Positions 33,451 through 45,194 of a DNA stretch of 64,000 nt are shown here, in pieces. Position numbers and translations under genes: made by a program. Position 1 is the stretch's first letter. Each line of letters opens with the position of its first letter. The notes beneath the pieces were generated by a model. The model saw nothing but the letters and a program-made list of their open reading frames with translations. It was not told the DNA's origin and searched no databases. The DNA lies in contig NC_071388.1 in assembly GCF_022682495.2 (NCBI RefSeq), forward strand, positions 11,871,171 through 11,935,170, in the 5' to 3' direction. This stretch comes from Desmodus rotundus (lineage: Eukaryota > Chordata > Mammalia > Chiroptera > Phyllostomidae).

Positions 33451-33769
33451 ATTGAAATTACTAATTTTAACAGACTTGCATGGCTAGAAAAGGTAATAAG
33501 ATTACACTTTTTCATAGGAACCTGTTCATTAAGTAATTTTGACCTGAAAATTAATTATTGAATCACACTTTTAATGAAAAGTTGGGGAGATTGATAAGTA
33601 TACTACTGATAAGTTTATACTCCAACCAGCAGACTTTGAGCATGAGTGAGGACATGATTTCAATTTTTATTTATATAAACTCCCCAGACCAAACGAGAGA
33701 TCTAAAGATAAAATAATGCACCAAGCACAACAATAAAAATTACCCTAAAGGACCCTAGGTAATTGTTTC

Positions 33770-34010
33770 TTCTTTAAATCAATTCAATCGAGGTATAAAG
33801 AACAAACAGCAAAATGCACTCATTTCATGTGTATAGTTTGTTGAGATTCAAGAAATGCGTACGTGTTACGTACCCACAAATATACCCAAAATGCTGAATT
33901 TCCACCACTTCCCAGGTGTTTACCTGACCCCATTGCAATGTCTCCCCATCTGCTGCTCTGGGCAGACAGCTGCTCTTTGTTCTTGTAGATTAGACTTTCC
34001 TTTACAGAAT
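33770..34010 (-). mobile_element. Old LINE-1 (L1M) 3' end, minus strand
   Basis: ttcaatcgaggtataaagaa, gtatagtttgttgagattca, gcgtacgtgttacgtaccca, ctccccatctgctgctctg and tgtagattagactttccttt match the complement of an old L1 3' region (TTGAGGTATAATTGACATAC and following). Confidence 0.55.
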
Positions 34011-34744
34011 TAGCAATTATTTATTGCTTATGCTTAAAAATAAGCAAAAAGAAAACACTAGAACACTGAAGTGTGTCATTTTTAAAGAGTGTCAAAGTTT
34101 TTACAAAGTGGCTTTATTGGAACTGTAACATTAGAGCCACAAAGAGAGGTCAGTGGCTTCCTTTAAGACTAGGTCTACTGGGAAGGTTCCTTGGATGCCT
34201 TACCCTGCGTGTGCGGCTGGGCGAGGTTGGCTCTGCAAAGTACATGGAAGGGAGAATCACAGAATATAAAAATGAGAGCATTTAGGTCAGTAGACTCAAA
34301 GTGCAGACAAAGAAGCTGAAGTTAAGAGTCCCTAAAAACCTTGTGTGAAGTCGCTGAGACAGTGAGGGAGAAAAGGGGGCGGAAGAGGAGATTGAGTCCA
34401 GCAACAGAGCCTACAGATGGACAATTTTTCTTGTGGAGAGCAAGGTAAATGCTTGTTCAGTTAGCTCCAGGGCAGTGATTCTTGTATATTTCCAATTCTG
34501 TGCCTTTTAAAAACATTCAGTCCATCCTAATTTCCCATACTATTGCAGCCATTTGAGTAAACTTGAAATGTTCTGATTTGTTTAGCTGAAATAATCATAG
34601 CGACACCTTCATTATGGCTTGACCTTATTCTGTTAGGAATTCACGCAGCTCACAAATGGCTGTCCGTAGTCAGGCTAGTGTTTACTGGTAGTTGTGTTGC
34701 CATTGTGATACTCAAAACCAATTTTGGTTGAATTTAATAAACAT
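34011..34744. other. Unassigned DNA
   Basis: No feature recognised. Confidence 0.35.
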
Positions 34745-34960
34745 TTGATAATAACACTAACCCAAGGCTTACATCTGTGGAGGACTTAAAACTTTACGAA
34801 ATACTATCTACCTATTGTGGCACAATATTGTCGCTTTTTTTGAGATGAAAAAACCTGAATCTGAAGACTGTGTGAATAATATTCCTGAGATCATGGAGCT
34901 ATAAGAGATAGAATGAGAACTAGAACCTAAGTTTGTTTATTACTTGTGATCTAGGACTTG
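34745..34960 (-). mobile_element. MIR SINE, minus strand
   Basis: tttgagatgaaaaaacctga, atctgaagactgtgtgaata, cctgagatcatggagctata, agagatagaatgagaactag follow GATGAGGAAACTGAGGC, CCAAGGTCACACAGCTAG, AGTGGCAGAGCTGG in order. Diverged. Confidence 0.5.
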
Positions 34961-36299
34961 CTCCAAGGTCACAAGGTCACAGGTTTCTGTCACTGTGAGC
35001 TATGTCTCTCCCTGTTTCCCTCAAGTCTCCTTCCTGACCCCATTGGCCACCCCAGCTTTCCCTTCTTCTCTCATGTCTCTCTCATGTGGTGACAGGTTGA
35101 TCTTCTGTTACTGGTAAGTAATAGACATATCTTAGAATAATGAATATTCATGAGTATCAATCTAAATTTCTGACTATACAAATATGTATATTTTTCTTTT
35201 CTCTCTGTAACAGACCTCAGAGATTAAAAGATTGTAATTCTAAGCCAAATATGGCACTTATTTATATTTTTAAATTTCCAAGTGATATCCATGGGTCGGC
35301 ATGATCTGAGTTTGACTTTAGGGGAAGAGGTGGGTGGGACTAAGATTAGGGATAGATCAGCTCTGTCTGGCTTCTCTGTCTGCTCTTCTTCTGGGGGAGG
35401 GGGCAGGCCTCCATTCTTACTTTCTCATGGTCTCTTGAGTCCTAAGCGTATTGTATTTATGCAAGAAAAAGAAATTTCCCCTCGTCCTGTCCAGGGACTG
35501 GGTGAAACTTCTGACTTTCTGCTTGGCTCTGATACAGCTCTTCAGCTCGCTTGTACATGATCTTGAATATTTTAAAAGAAAACTTCATCTTTTATTTATT
35601 CTTTCTTTTAGAGGCTAAGCACCTTACAACAAATACCTTGGGCTTTGCTATAAGCTAAGCTTTGAATTTAATGTAGTTTTAACAGCCATGCTTTTTGTTA
35701 GAATTGTAAACATATATTTAATAAATTTGTGTTTTCTTCTTAAGATAGATACATGCATAAAAGCCTTTCTTCTTGCAAATATAAGTCATGCATTCCCTCA
35801 ATGTTCAAAATTTTCTAAAGATATCCCAGTCACCTTTCACTTAATCTCTCAGATGACTTTTAGTAATATGCTTTTATCCTCATAATACCTAATTTAAAAA
35901 TATTTCTTCATTGCTCGTATATTACTCTAATTTTGTATATTCTCTCTTTAAAATCTATTCCTCAGAATTATACTTTTTAAAAATTATTTTTTTAACTTAA
36001 CTATTTTAAATTAACTATTGTTTTATGCAGCAAAATAATGGATATATCACATATTCATTTTAACTATTTCAATTATTAAATATTATTTGTCATAGTTTTT
36101 TTTATTTCATTGTCTTTTGTTCCCAGACATGCAAATTAATTACTTGAAAAAATGTTAGTAGATCTACCAATATTAAAAAGTAAGTTTTAAAATTTTATTT
36201 TATATAAAATCGCATTTATTAGAATATCCAGAGAGATGCTAATTGAGAGTAGGTAAAGACAGTTTGGTGTAGCCTTAGCAGGCATGCTAGTATCTCACT
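34961..36299. other. Unassigned DNA, AT-rich toward the right
   Basis: No gene or named repeat recognised. The stretch 35280-35560 is GC-balanced with one 92-codon frame lacking any domain. The stretch 35880-36230 is extremely AT-rich. Confidence 0.35.
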
Positions 36300-36800
36300 T
36301 GTTGGGGAGGAAAATTTTTTCTACCCTTCTAGGTTCTTTTGACTGGTCTAATAATTAAATCAACATGAAACTGATTAATAAGAAAAAAAAGCCCAGCCAA
36401 ATTTAGTTACATATGTATCTGCAAAAGCCCCTCATACATGAGAGAGTCAGAAACTCCGCAAACATGAGATGTTCAGGGACCGATGGGGAAATGACCTCCT
36501 GTGCTACGGGATGAGGTAGAGGGCCTGAGACTTCGGAGGGGAGGAGGGGAATTCACAGAGCGGTAAGACGGGCAGACATGCAGTGTTTAGGGGTGTGTCT
36601 TGTCATAAAGGTAGGCCGTACAACGTCGACTCTGGGAATAATAGTTATTATGGGCAAGGCTCCCCATTCCACTTTGCCTAAGGGAGGGACAAAAGTGTCT
36701 CTTGAGCCTGCAGGGCCTCCACTGCCTTCAGCTCCAAAGTATCCACACACCGGAAGTGACACATGATGACAAAATGGCATAGCTTGGAAAGGACTGCTCT
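36300..36800 (+). mobile_element. Possible LTR-like element
   Basis: The segment is GC-richer and CpG-bearing compared with its flanks. It runs from ggttcttttgactggtctaa and attaaatcaacatgaaactg through acatgagatgttcagggacc to atccacacaccggaagtgac acatgatgacaaaatgg. Its layout and texture feel like a mammalian LTR, but I cannot name the family and saw no matching partner LTR. Confidence 0.3.
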
Positions 36801-38118
36801 GAGCTCTTTTATATCATTAAGAATAGATTTTGTAATAGTTTCTGTGTATACAGATATGCACACATACAGATAAGAAGATAGATTCATACATAAATACAAA
36901 CATATCTTTCTCATGTAATTGAGCTTGAAGATTCTCATTCTTTCTTACCTCCCTGGGAACATAAGAGTTGATTTCTGTCTTGTCTAGGTTAATTGTAAAT
37001 AAAAGAGACAAGGGAATGTAATAGTTTTATCACCAGAATATACTCCCTCTCTCTGAAATGACAATGGACAAACTGAATGTTGATACGGTATTTGTATAAG
37101 AGCCAAGTGTTCAGAAAGACCAAATCAACCCATGGAAGAAAATTGTTGTACAGGGTGGACTGGTCAGCCAGCAGACTTTATGCTTTAAATAAGATTCACC
37201 TCGTTAACTTTAGTGTGGTTTTTTGGGGCCAGGTTCTCTCTTATCTCCCCTCCTTCCTTCCCTCCCACCTCCCCATGTTTCCAAGTCACTTTCCCACACG
37301 AAGAAACCCTAGTGATCTTGCGGTGGATCAACATTTGAAAGGGAGGTGGGGATGGATTTATCTGAAGCTAAAAGTGTGGGTGCCCAGTTGTGTGACTGTG
37401 CGATATTTCTCTGATGATGTCCCAAATCATGCCAGAAACACTAGCACTGAGGAGAATTTGGCCCGATGTTTGAGAAGGCTGAAAGGGCTCTGGTTTTCCT
37501 GACCCGCCTGGCTTCCTTAGCTTGTACTGCCAGCTTTGCAGAGAGCCAGCCTAGGCCCCAGCTAACCACGTGCATGGGAGCCAGCTCAAGAACACTGCTG
37601 GAACTGCTGCTCAATAAAATCCAGGGTGGAGAAGAAAACAAATTCTATTGTTGTTATCATAATTTATGGTGGATCTGTTCTTTTAGCCCATGCATTCCCC
37701 CCTCTATTCTTTGGGAGCAGAATACCTCCTCTGGTGGAAAACCATTCTGTATTCCTTTGGTAAGACTGATCCTTTCAAATCTCACTCTTCTCATAAGTCG
37801 TGTTCATGACTAAGCATTGGCACGGTCTGGCAAGACCATGGCCACGATATTTGTTAGAAAGCTGGGAGGCAACAGAAGCAAGTCTAAGTATTGTTCTCTA
37901 TTAAGTATAGTGCTCTTTCTGATGTGATGTTAGCCAGTTATTCCTACGTTTGTATATGACTTCTGACCACTTTCTTATACTGGAAGAGAACTTGAAGAGA
38001 AAAGGAAAGACAGACTTCTGTTGAAACCATTGTAGTTTTAGTGAAATAAAGAAACAATGGTGAGAAGGCCAGGGCCTTTCTAAAACCAGCTGAATTATTG
38101 GAAAGAAATATAACTTAC
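36801..38118. other. Unassigned DNA with an AATAAA signal at 37613
   Basis: No recognised gene. The stretch 37190-37640 is GC-richer, includes a pyrimidine-rich block (ctcccctccttccttccctc) and ends in ctgctgctcaataaaatcc, which could be the polyadenylation region of an LTR or an old processed transcript. Open frames of 66-141 codons on both strands show no domain. Confidence 0.3.
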
Positions 38119-38225
38119 CTTGGGCTGGCCAAAAAGTCCATTTATTTTTTCCATACAATAAAAGACACAGTTTTCATTTTAACCAATAACTTTATTGATT
38201 TGGATATTTTGAGTATGTTGGCTAT

Positions 38226-38337
38226 TTTCTGCTATTGACTTCCAGTGGGTAGAGGCCAGGGGTGCTGCTAAACATCTTCGAATGCATAAGACAGCCCTAT
38301 GGTAAAGAATTATTTGGCCAAAATGTCAGTAGTACCA
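38226..38337 (-). mobile_element. hAT fragment inside the mariner
   Basis: tgctattgacttccagtggg, tagaggccaggggtgctgct, aaacatcttcgaatgcataa, gaattatttggccaaaatgt, cagtagtacca aligns clause by clause with the hAT element at 60643-60831 in this same window (tgctactggcatctagaggt, agatgccagagatgcagctg, aacatcctacatgcaca, aaaattatccagtttactat, ggcaatagtacta). Both hAT termini are missing. It is therefore a captured internal-to-3' piece, not a clean insertion. Confidence 0.75.
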
Positions 38338-38538
38338 AAAAACTTTGCACCACTTTTGACATGTTCCATCAGTCATAGCATCTTTTTCATACACTGCACA
38401 AATCTTTTTGCATTTCAGTTGCCTTTTTATCTTTCTTGAAATAATAAAGTATAATACATTGAAAATGTTGCTTGTTTTCTTCCATCTTCAATATTGCAAT
38501 GGCTACACAAGAATTTACCAATTTTGATATGTTTTTTT

Positions 38539-38746
38539 GAAGATTTTATTTATTTATTTTTAGAGAGAGGGGAAAGGAGAGAGAAAGAGAGGGAGAGAAA
38601 CATCAATGTGTGGTTACTCCTCACATGCCTCCTCTGGAGACCTGGCCTGCATCTGGATCCCAGGCATGTGCCCTGCCTGGGAATCGAACCAGCTATGCTT
38701 TGCATTGCAGTCCAGTGCTCAACCCACTGAGCCACACAATCCAGGG
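38539..38746 (-). mobile_element. VES-type SINE, minus strand, nested in mariner
   Basis: The minus strand starts ccctggattgtgtggctcag at 38746, with B-box region ggttcgattcccaggcaggg. It continues cacatgcctgggatccagat (a small insertion relative to other copies), and ends in taaataaataaaatc. A probable diverged TSD, tgatatgttttttt / tgatgtgtgtttttt, flanks it. It sits inside the mariner, so it is younger than that insertion. Confidence 0.9.
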
Positions 38747-38898
38747 TGATGTGTGTTTTTTTTTTTTAAATGCAATGCATATGACAGCTGTCATAATACA
38801 ATCTAACAAAACTGTTTTAAATGATGTTAAAGACACCTAAGCACTACTAGAACCATCGTACAGAAGAAACTAAATGAACTTTTTGACCAACTCAACAC

Positions 38899-40554
38899 AT
38901 ATAAATTTACACATATTGTCTGACTCTCTAACTCAATGGGAGCAACTAACTGCTTCCCTCCATCACCAAACACAAACAAAATTCTTCAGCAGTGGGGTCC
39001 TAATCTAGTTGAGATGAATTTTTATTCTTTGGTATGGAAGAGGCCTAATATACTAATGTCATTATCATATCATGATTATTATATGTTATCTTTATTTTGC
39101 ACCAAAAGGAACACTGGGGAAACATTTTTTATTACATCATAAGTCAGAGATCAAAAAAGGAAAGTAATAATATTAGGTGAAATGAAGAATATGAGTAAGA
39201 TTTAATGAGCTTAAGGAAAATAAAACTTTAGTAGGTAATAATAAAGAACTAGTTTGACAAAATACCCTTTCTTCCCTGAAATGGTGTTGCCTTTTTATCT
39301 TTGTTGCATTTATTTTTGTTGCTCAGATATGATTGGGTTATGGTATATATATTTATTTTAATTGTCAGTGATTTAAACAGTTAACATTTACAAGAGAATC
39401 CCATTCCCTGAAAACAATGTATTTATAATATATTGCGAACTTTCCAGAATTCTGGGTAATCAGACACTGCATACATGTTTGCAGTGTTCTTCTATGAGCA
39501 ATGGGCAGGAGGTTTGGCCCATGAACTTTGAGATATCCCATCAGGCCTCACTTACAAGATGAGGTAAGTTGAGATCACACGACACGTAAAATGCTGTTGG
39601 GATCCATGGTTTTATACATACACAAGAATAGATGTGTACACTAATATACATTATTCTAGAACATTATCAGCATATCTAACATAAACTTAAAATTGTATAC
39701 AAAACTAAGTCATAATTTCATGCTTCTTAAAATGTATTTCAATAGTTAAAATTCTCTAACAATAAATATATGTCAACCTAACCTTATTTTGGCATTGTTT
39801 CCCTAAGGAGTACCAAAACTATGGCTATGCTTTCTTTTCACTATAAAGCACTAATATATGGAATTTCATTATGTTAGCCACTTACATTGATACCAGTAGG
39901 TGTATCATAATTGTACTCCCCAATGTTTTCTTAAGTTATTATGACAGCAGCAGAATTGCTTCAGCAGTTTCATGATGGCATTAAATGCATCTATGGGACG
40001 CTCCTCACATCCTCCCAGTTTGTTTTTCATTAAGATTCTTTAGGAATTAGATAATGAACGTGAGCTCATAGCATGGACACCTGCCAAGAATTAACAGTAG
40101 TTATGCTAGTGAACTATGTTACTTAGTAACAAAAGCAACAATAGCATTTTTATAACATTTTAATAATACATTCAATTTGTCCCAAAGTTCTCATAACTAA
40201 ATACATGGCAAAAATACTCACATATATTACATAAACACCCTGGTGAACATGTATTTTGTCTTCTGTCTCCATGTTTCTTTTGTGTAGTATCCCAGTTTTC
40301 TACTTCATTCTGGAAATGTGTTCTGTGCCACAGTATGCCAAATGCAGAAAGAGAAAAAAATAAAAAGAACCAATTGGTAATTCTAGAAATGAAGAATACA
40401 ATTTCTGAAATAAAGATATTTCTATGAATATAATTTCCACTGAATAGACATGACAAAGGAAGAGAAATCAACATTGCAAGAAATCAATAAAAGTTGATTC
40501 CAACAGGTCTTAGTGGAATCTCATCTCAACAGTTCAATAGAAAACTTTTATATT
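38899..40554. other. Unassigned AT-rich DNA
   Basis: No gene or named repeat recognised on either strand. Confidence 0.35.
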
Positions 40555-40690
40555 AAATGAAGAAGTAGAAAGAGGAGGAGGAAGACAAAAAGAAAGAGAA
40601 AAAGGAAGGAAAAAGAAAGAAAGAAGGAAAGAAAGAAGAAGAAAGAAGGAAAGGAGGGGAAAAAAAAGAAAAGGAAAGGAAAGGAAACTT
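40555..40690. repeat. Polypurine GAAA/GGAA tract
   Basis: About 130 bases almost free of pyrimidines, built of gaaa, ggaa and gaagaa units (gaaagaaagaaggaaagaaa and similar). A degenerate simple repeat with triplex-forming potential. Confidence 0.9.
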
Positions 40691-43140
40691 TTATTTGGTT
40701 TTGTCTTATTTCCTCTTTTCTTGTTCCCAGTACTGCATCATTGGGACTGGAAAATTTGAGAAATATCTGGAAAATAGCAGCTGGGATTCAAAATGACAGA
40801 AAAAAAGGCACAAAAATCATTTGCTGATGATCTCTAAATGGGTGGCCTGTGACAAAGGCACGTCTTTCACTCTCCCTTTCCATGCCCCCAGAGCCCCAGT
40901 GACACTCTGGTCCTCACACCTTCACTCGAGGACACACAGTAGGGTGGAATGTTCTCTCTCTGGAACGATGACAGTTGTCACATAGCGGGGATAGAAGAAG
41001 TATGTCACTTCCACTCACATTTTACTGTACAAAGCTTGCCACATGGCGATACTTGAGTTCAATTGCATAAAATATATTACCCTCCAGCAGGGACTCCAAC
41101 TATTTATGAAAGTTGCCTATAATTCAGTTGGTAACTGTACATCAAATAATGCCAGAAAACTACTAACCTAGGCTGACCTGAAAAATGTCAAAGTGCTTTA
41201 ATTGTATGGGATTAACTTTGTGTTATACATCCAGCACTCATTTTAGCCAAACTATTCAGGAATTATAGATGTCACCATGCTGTTCAAATACACACAATTT
41301 CATGTCCTAACGTACAGATATTTCCCAAAGCAGTAGCTGTGCAGACGTCGAACTGATGCAGTTTTAAGAACTTAACACAAAATAATCCACAGTATTCAGT
41401 GAACTGTTTCTTCTAATTTCCAACAACCTTGTTTATCCACTATGAAAAGTAAAAATGTGTGCAAAAAAATTCTAAGGTCTGGGAGTTCCACAAGAGACTA
41501 TGGATTGAGGCAAGCATACGTTGGATGGAAAGACATTTCCATTTAATTATCATGATAGGCTGAAGACACATACTGTACGTTGAAGATTGATTGAGGTAAA
41601 TACTCGGAGCAGAGACTCACAGCTTATTTTGAGCCAGATAAAAGATTAATATTATTTGAGCACTTAATTACACTCCTCAGGGTAACAGAAGTCGGTCTAC
41701 TGTCATAATGCCTGCTATACCATGGTATGCCGAGCACACATGTTTATGTAATACATGTAAAATGCCTTGCAGATATTACATAACGATCACAGTCCTTTAA
41801 AGGCTGGGCTGGTTTGAATTTGATAATAGCTACCGTTGGGCTTGCCTGTGCAGAAATAATAATTTGAGTTTAGATTGTTGAGTCCTGTTCTTTTGTTTCA
41901 GAACTGAAGTCTGTTTTTCATTTGCATGTGTTCCGTTGGCCATCTGCTTTGACACCAGAGGAGAGGTGCCTCAGGAAAGGTTCTCAGGCCAGGCTGCATT
42001 GTTGAAAGCTTTATAAATCTATTTGGATTCATATAAATATTACTTCTCAGACCTGGCATTATTGATAATAATGTACTTATTTTATTTTATTTCCAAAACA
42101 AGAGAATGGAGAGGTTTGAAATCATAGTTTATTTTTCTTGCTTGCTGTGCAGTCCCATTTACCATCGCATTTTTCTCAGTTTTAAGCCTGAATGTCCTTG
42201 GCTGAAATAATGCACTTTCTCTGAAGATGATGCCTCTAACTCCACCGACATAACTGGCTTCTGCAGGTATCGGTAGAGAAGACTGACAGTTACATGTTAC
42301 CCCATTGCTCCCTGCCCTTACTATTGCTATTTTTTACTTATATTAAAAATAGGAGATCAGGGAAGTTTGCCTACAGTCTGCGTGGACTTGTAAAGAATGC
42401 CCCTTCCAAGTTGCAGTTCTTGCTAGTTCCTGTTTCTACACACCTCCTACAACTGGCTGGATGTAAATGAATATTATTACTTAATCATTATATGCCTGGT
42501 CCTCCATCCTACTGTGATCGCTCTGCACTAAATCTACCTGGTGAGGCTTTTGTTCCCAACCCACACATGGAACGTGTGCCCGTTTTTTCCGTGGTTTTCT
42601 AGTATGTTTGTTTTCTCCTGGCCAGCGTGTCTCTGTTTCAGCTTCATTTATTTTAAGAGCCTGTATATTTTCCCTTTCAGAACAATGTCTTAAAAACTTT
42701 TGTCTCTAAAGTACCTTGAACATCTGAGTGAGGTGTAAGACAGAGTTTTACCCAAAATTTGAGTTTCGAATGTGGATTATTTGAAAGCAAGAATACGAAA
42801 ATAAAATGAAACAAGCTACCATGTCACACCGAGAGACCGTATCAGTTGTAGTTCTCTCTGTTCCCCACCACTTCGTATCAGTTCATGCCACCCAAAGGCA
42901 CTTCCTTCGGCCCCTGTACGTCCACGTTCACTTTGTCCTCTGTCCCTTAGCTTAATCTGTCATCTCACGACCATTAACTTTTAGTGTTTATTTCTTCTCT
43001 AGAATCAAGTTCTTGGTTTATTTTTGCATACAACAACAAATAATAAACGGACAAATATAAAAGCATTCCTTAAACATCTGTCTAACTACTCCTGGTCTCT
43101 GTTGTGTGGCAACAGAAAGATTTGCCTTTGAAACAAAGGA
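40691..43140. other. Repeat-poor segment, possible conserved non-coding DNA
   Basis: I see no transposon landmarks across about 2.4 kb, an unusually long gap for this window. The stretch around 41800-42300 is GC-balanced and contains homeodomain-type motifs (ataataatttgag, cattattgataataatg) and a tttcatttgcatgtg octamer-like site at about 41920. One acceptor-like site at 41900 has no matching donor or good frame. It could hold conserved regulatory elements. No coding signal is seen. Confidence 0.3.
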
Positions 43141-43177
43141 GTTCTGTTGTTGTTGCTGTTGTCGTTGTTGCTGCTGT

Positions 43178-43208
<31 letters not shown>

Positions 43209-43214
43209 GGTGTC
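43141..43214. repeat. Compound (GTT)n(GGT)n trinucleotide repeat
   Basis: gttctgttgttgttgctgtt, then gtcgttgttgctgctgttgg, then ten or so ggt units to 43214. Pure trinucleotide phase is kept across the change of motif. Confidence 0.9.
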
Positions 43215-43655
43215 AATGTGAACACACGTAATGCTGGACTTCCTCTCCCCGACAGCCATTGTTAACAGAAAGAAAACACTACAAAGTTGTATTTTCTTTA
43301 CCTCTGGTCCTTAAAGGTTTCACACTCAATCCACTGCAACTCCTCTGAGCTGCTTTATGTGTTGGTTTTTATTTTAGTTCCACTTTCATTAGATTTTGCA
43401 CAAGAAACTATTACGGAAATCTAAGACATAGATTTCCTCCATCTGAAGACATGATGAAAGGGTCATATTCTGAAAGCTGCCTCTTGGTCAGCTGGACACA
43501 AGCACATAACCACTAAGTATTATTTTGTTTAGAAATGGCCTCTGACTCTAACCTTATTATATACATGAAATGATTAATTACATCCAGAACACTCTTACTT
43601 TATCTTTCTGTTTCTGTCAATATATACAAAAAAGTGAAAACTTTATAAATAAAGT
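43215..43655. other. Unassigned DNA
   Basis: No recognised feature. Confidence 0.35.
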
Positions 43656-43722
43656 TTTATCATATGTACATTTTTGCACATACTTTATAAATAAGTATGT
43701 GCAAAAATGTACGTATGATAAA
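43656..43722. repeat. Near-perfect 30-bp-arm hairpin, pre-miRNA-sized
   Basis: The arm at 43656-43685 (tttatcatatgtacattttt followed by gcacatactt) is complementary to 43693-43722 with one mismatch, which would be a G:U pair in RNA. The loop is the 7-nt tataaat. The total of 67 nt is the size of a pre-miRNA hairpin, and also the size of a short palindromic MITE. A second small palindrome, ctttataaataaag, sits just upstream at about 43641-43654 and shares sequence with the loop. Open frames on both strands across it are consequences of the palindrome. Confidence 0.85.
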
Positions 43723-44633
43723 TGGCAAGCTTTTAATGCATCAATTCTTTTATCTTTTGAATGTCGAACATATTCAGTCTCAATATGCTTCCAGGTAAAC
43801 TTGTACTTTGTTAACAGAACTGAATCAATTACAATGTCCAGGCAAGCGGGTATTTGGAATGTTTGAATAAACATTAATAAGGATAAGATAGATCTGAGGT
43901 AGGAAAGGATTTAATTGAATAAAATCAAGTCAAGTAATGTTCTTGGATTTTATATAGATATTTCATTGGATACACTTAGGGTAGAGAGGAATAGGATATT
44001 CCATGAAAATAATTTTTAGGTTAAGAAAAAAATAAGTCAGTACAGAAAGGCTTAAATACGAAGGTAGGGGAACTAATTGGTTCCCACAAACAGGAGTCCA
44101 GGGTTGGCTTCATCCACTGGTTCCAGATCTCCTTTTCTGGATTTCTCTTGTTACTGCCTTTTTTCAGATGATGTCTTTGCTCTTACGTTGGTACTAGTTC
44201 CCAGCCTGTATCATGTAACTGCAATGTGCAGAAAAGAAAAATTACTCCCCAGTGTTTTTACTGAAAGAAAAAGGAAGTGAGAGAAAGAAAAAGATCTCTA
44301 AAAAAAAAAAACAACAGCAGTAACAACAACAAACACAAAACATATTTCCATCATATTCCCAAACACACTTCCCTCACATGCCTTTGGCTCATAGGGTCAC
44401 ATGACTTCCTCCCTGAACCAAGTCTTGTGACTAGGTTAACGGCATGTGACGATTGACTGATTTGAGAACCAGTCACTGGCAGGGACAATAGCATTATTTT
44501 AAGATAAATGGAACCACATAAATAAAGCTGGCAGGAGCTAGCTTTTCCAAAGTCCATGAAATGGTAAGAAGGCAATATCATAGTTGATAATTATTGTCTA
44601 ACCCCCATCAAATAATACATCGAATTTTAATCT
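43723..44633. other. Unassigned DNA
   Basis: No recognised gene or repeat. An A-rich run with (aac)n-like tail lies at about 44300-44340. Confidence 0.35.
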
Positions 44634-44748
44634 AGCTTGCCCTCCTTATATGCGATTATTTTTGTGGGTGGGATAGCTTGTTGCTATGCTTAGAAACCCT
44701 GCTCCTCTGGTAAATATGAGTGTACAGTTTTTTCTAAGAAGTATAGGT
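44634..44748 (+). repeat. Direct repeat copy 1 (about 115 bp)
   Basis: agcttgccctccttatatgc, tatttttgtgggtgggatag, cttgttgctatgcttagaaa, ccctgctcctctggtaaata recur in the same order and orientation at 45618. The two copies share roughly four bases in five. The pair may be terminal repeats of a short element, a tandem duplication, or two independent copies of an unrecognised repeat. Confidence 0.75.
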
Positions 44749-45123
44749 TAATGTTGCTGTCAGTACTTAGCTGGTTATTAATAAAAGAAAGAGAAGCAAA
44801 GAGACTGAGACACTGAGCTTAATAAAGCAGGAAACTTGAGAATATTTGCTGCACCAGGAGGCTACAGCTTTTCCCTCCATGGGATCATAGCATTTTTCAG
44901 CCGAGGGGATTAACACTCTTCCCCTCCCTGCTCTGGTACGAGACGGTTGCGGTGGGGGGCCTGGCACAAGTGGAGGTGCTTGACCAAAGAGGCCTGTCAG
45001 TCTAACTAGAGTGTGGGCCTATCAAAAGCCCACAAAAATTTGAGAAATCAATTGGTTCTTTTGAAAAGGCATCTAGTCTGTCCAAAGCCCAAGCTAATAT
45101 ACTCCCAGGGGAAAAAAGAAGCG
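44749..45123. other. Unassigned DNA between the direct repeats
   Basis: GC-balanced sequence including a CpG-bearing patch near 44890-44960. No recognised gene or repeat. Confidence 0.35.
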
Positions 45124-45139
45124 CTCTCTCTCTCTCTCT

Positions 45140-45193
<54 letters not shown>
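45124..45193. repeat. (CT)n microsatellite
   Basis: About 70 bases of ct dinucleotides with one taa interruption near 45139. Confidence 0.97.

Positions 45194-45194
<1 letters not shown>

Larger units (their letters stand above)
38119..38898 (-). mobile_element. Composite mariner: TIRs, hAT filler and nested VES SINE
   Basis: The left terminus ttgggctggccaaaaagtcc (from 38120) and right terminus aaatgaactttttgaccaac (38872 on) are inverted repeats that match at about 20 of 24 positions. On the minus strand, a mariner transposase N-terminal region (peptide MEENKQHFQCIILYYFKKDK, then KATEMQKDLCSVYEKDA) lies at about 38338-38485. It is followed not by more transposase but by 112 bases of an unrelated hAT element (38226-38337), and then the mariner 3' end. 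A VES SINE (38539-38746) later landed in the transposase 5' side. Confidence 0.75.

Noticed and set aside
36300..37640. A complete endogenous retrovirus between an LTR-like block and the AATAAA at 37613
   Set aside because: No matching pair of LTRs, no primer-binding site and no gag, pol or env-like frame could be seen.
41900..42000. Exon starting after gttcttttgtttcag
   Set aside because: Acceptor only. No good donor within exon range, and one of the three frames stops at once; the others have no homology I recognise.
42676..42726. Exon-like segment after ttttccctttcag
   Set aside because: All three frames contain stops and the donor is weak.
43570..43874. Frames of 98 and 85 codons on opposite strands with similar peptides
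   Set aside because: The similarity is produced by the 30-bp inverted repeat at 43656-43722, not by a gene pair.
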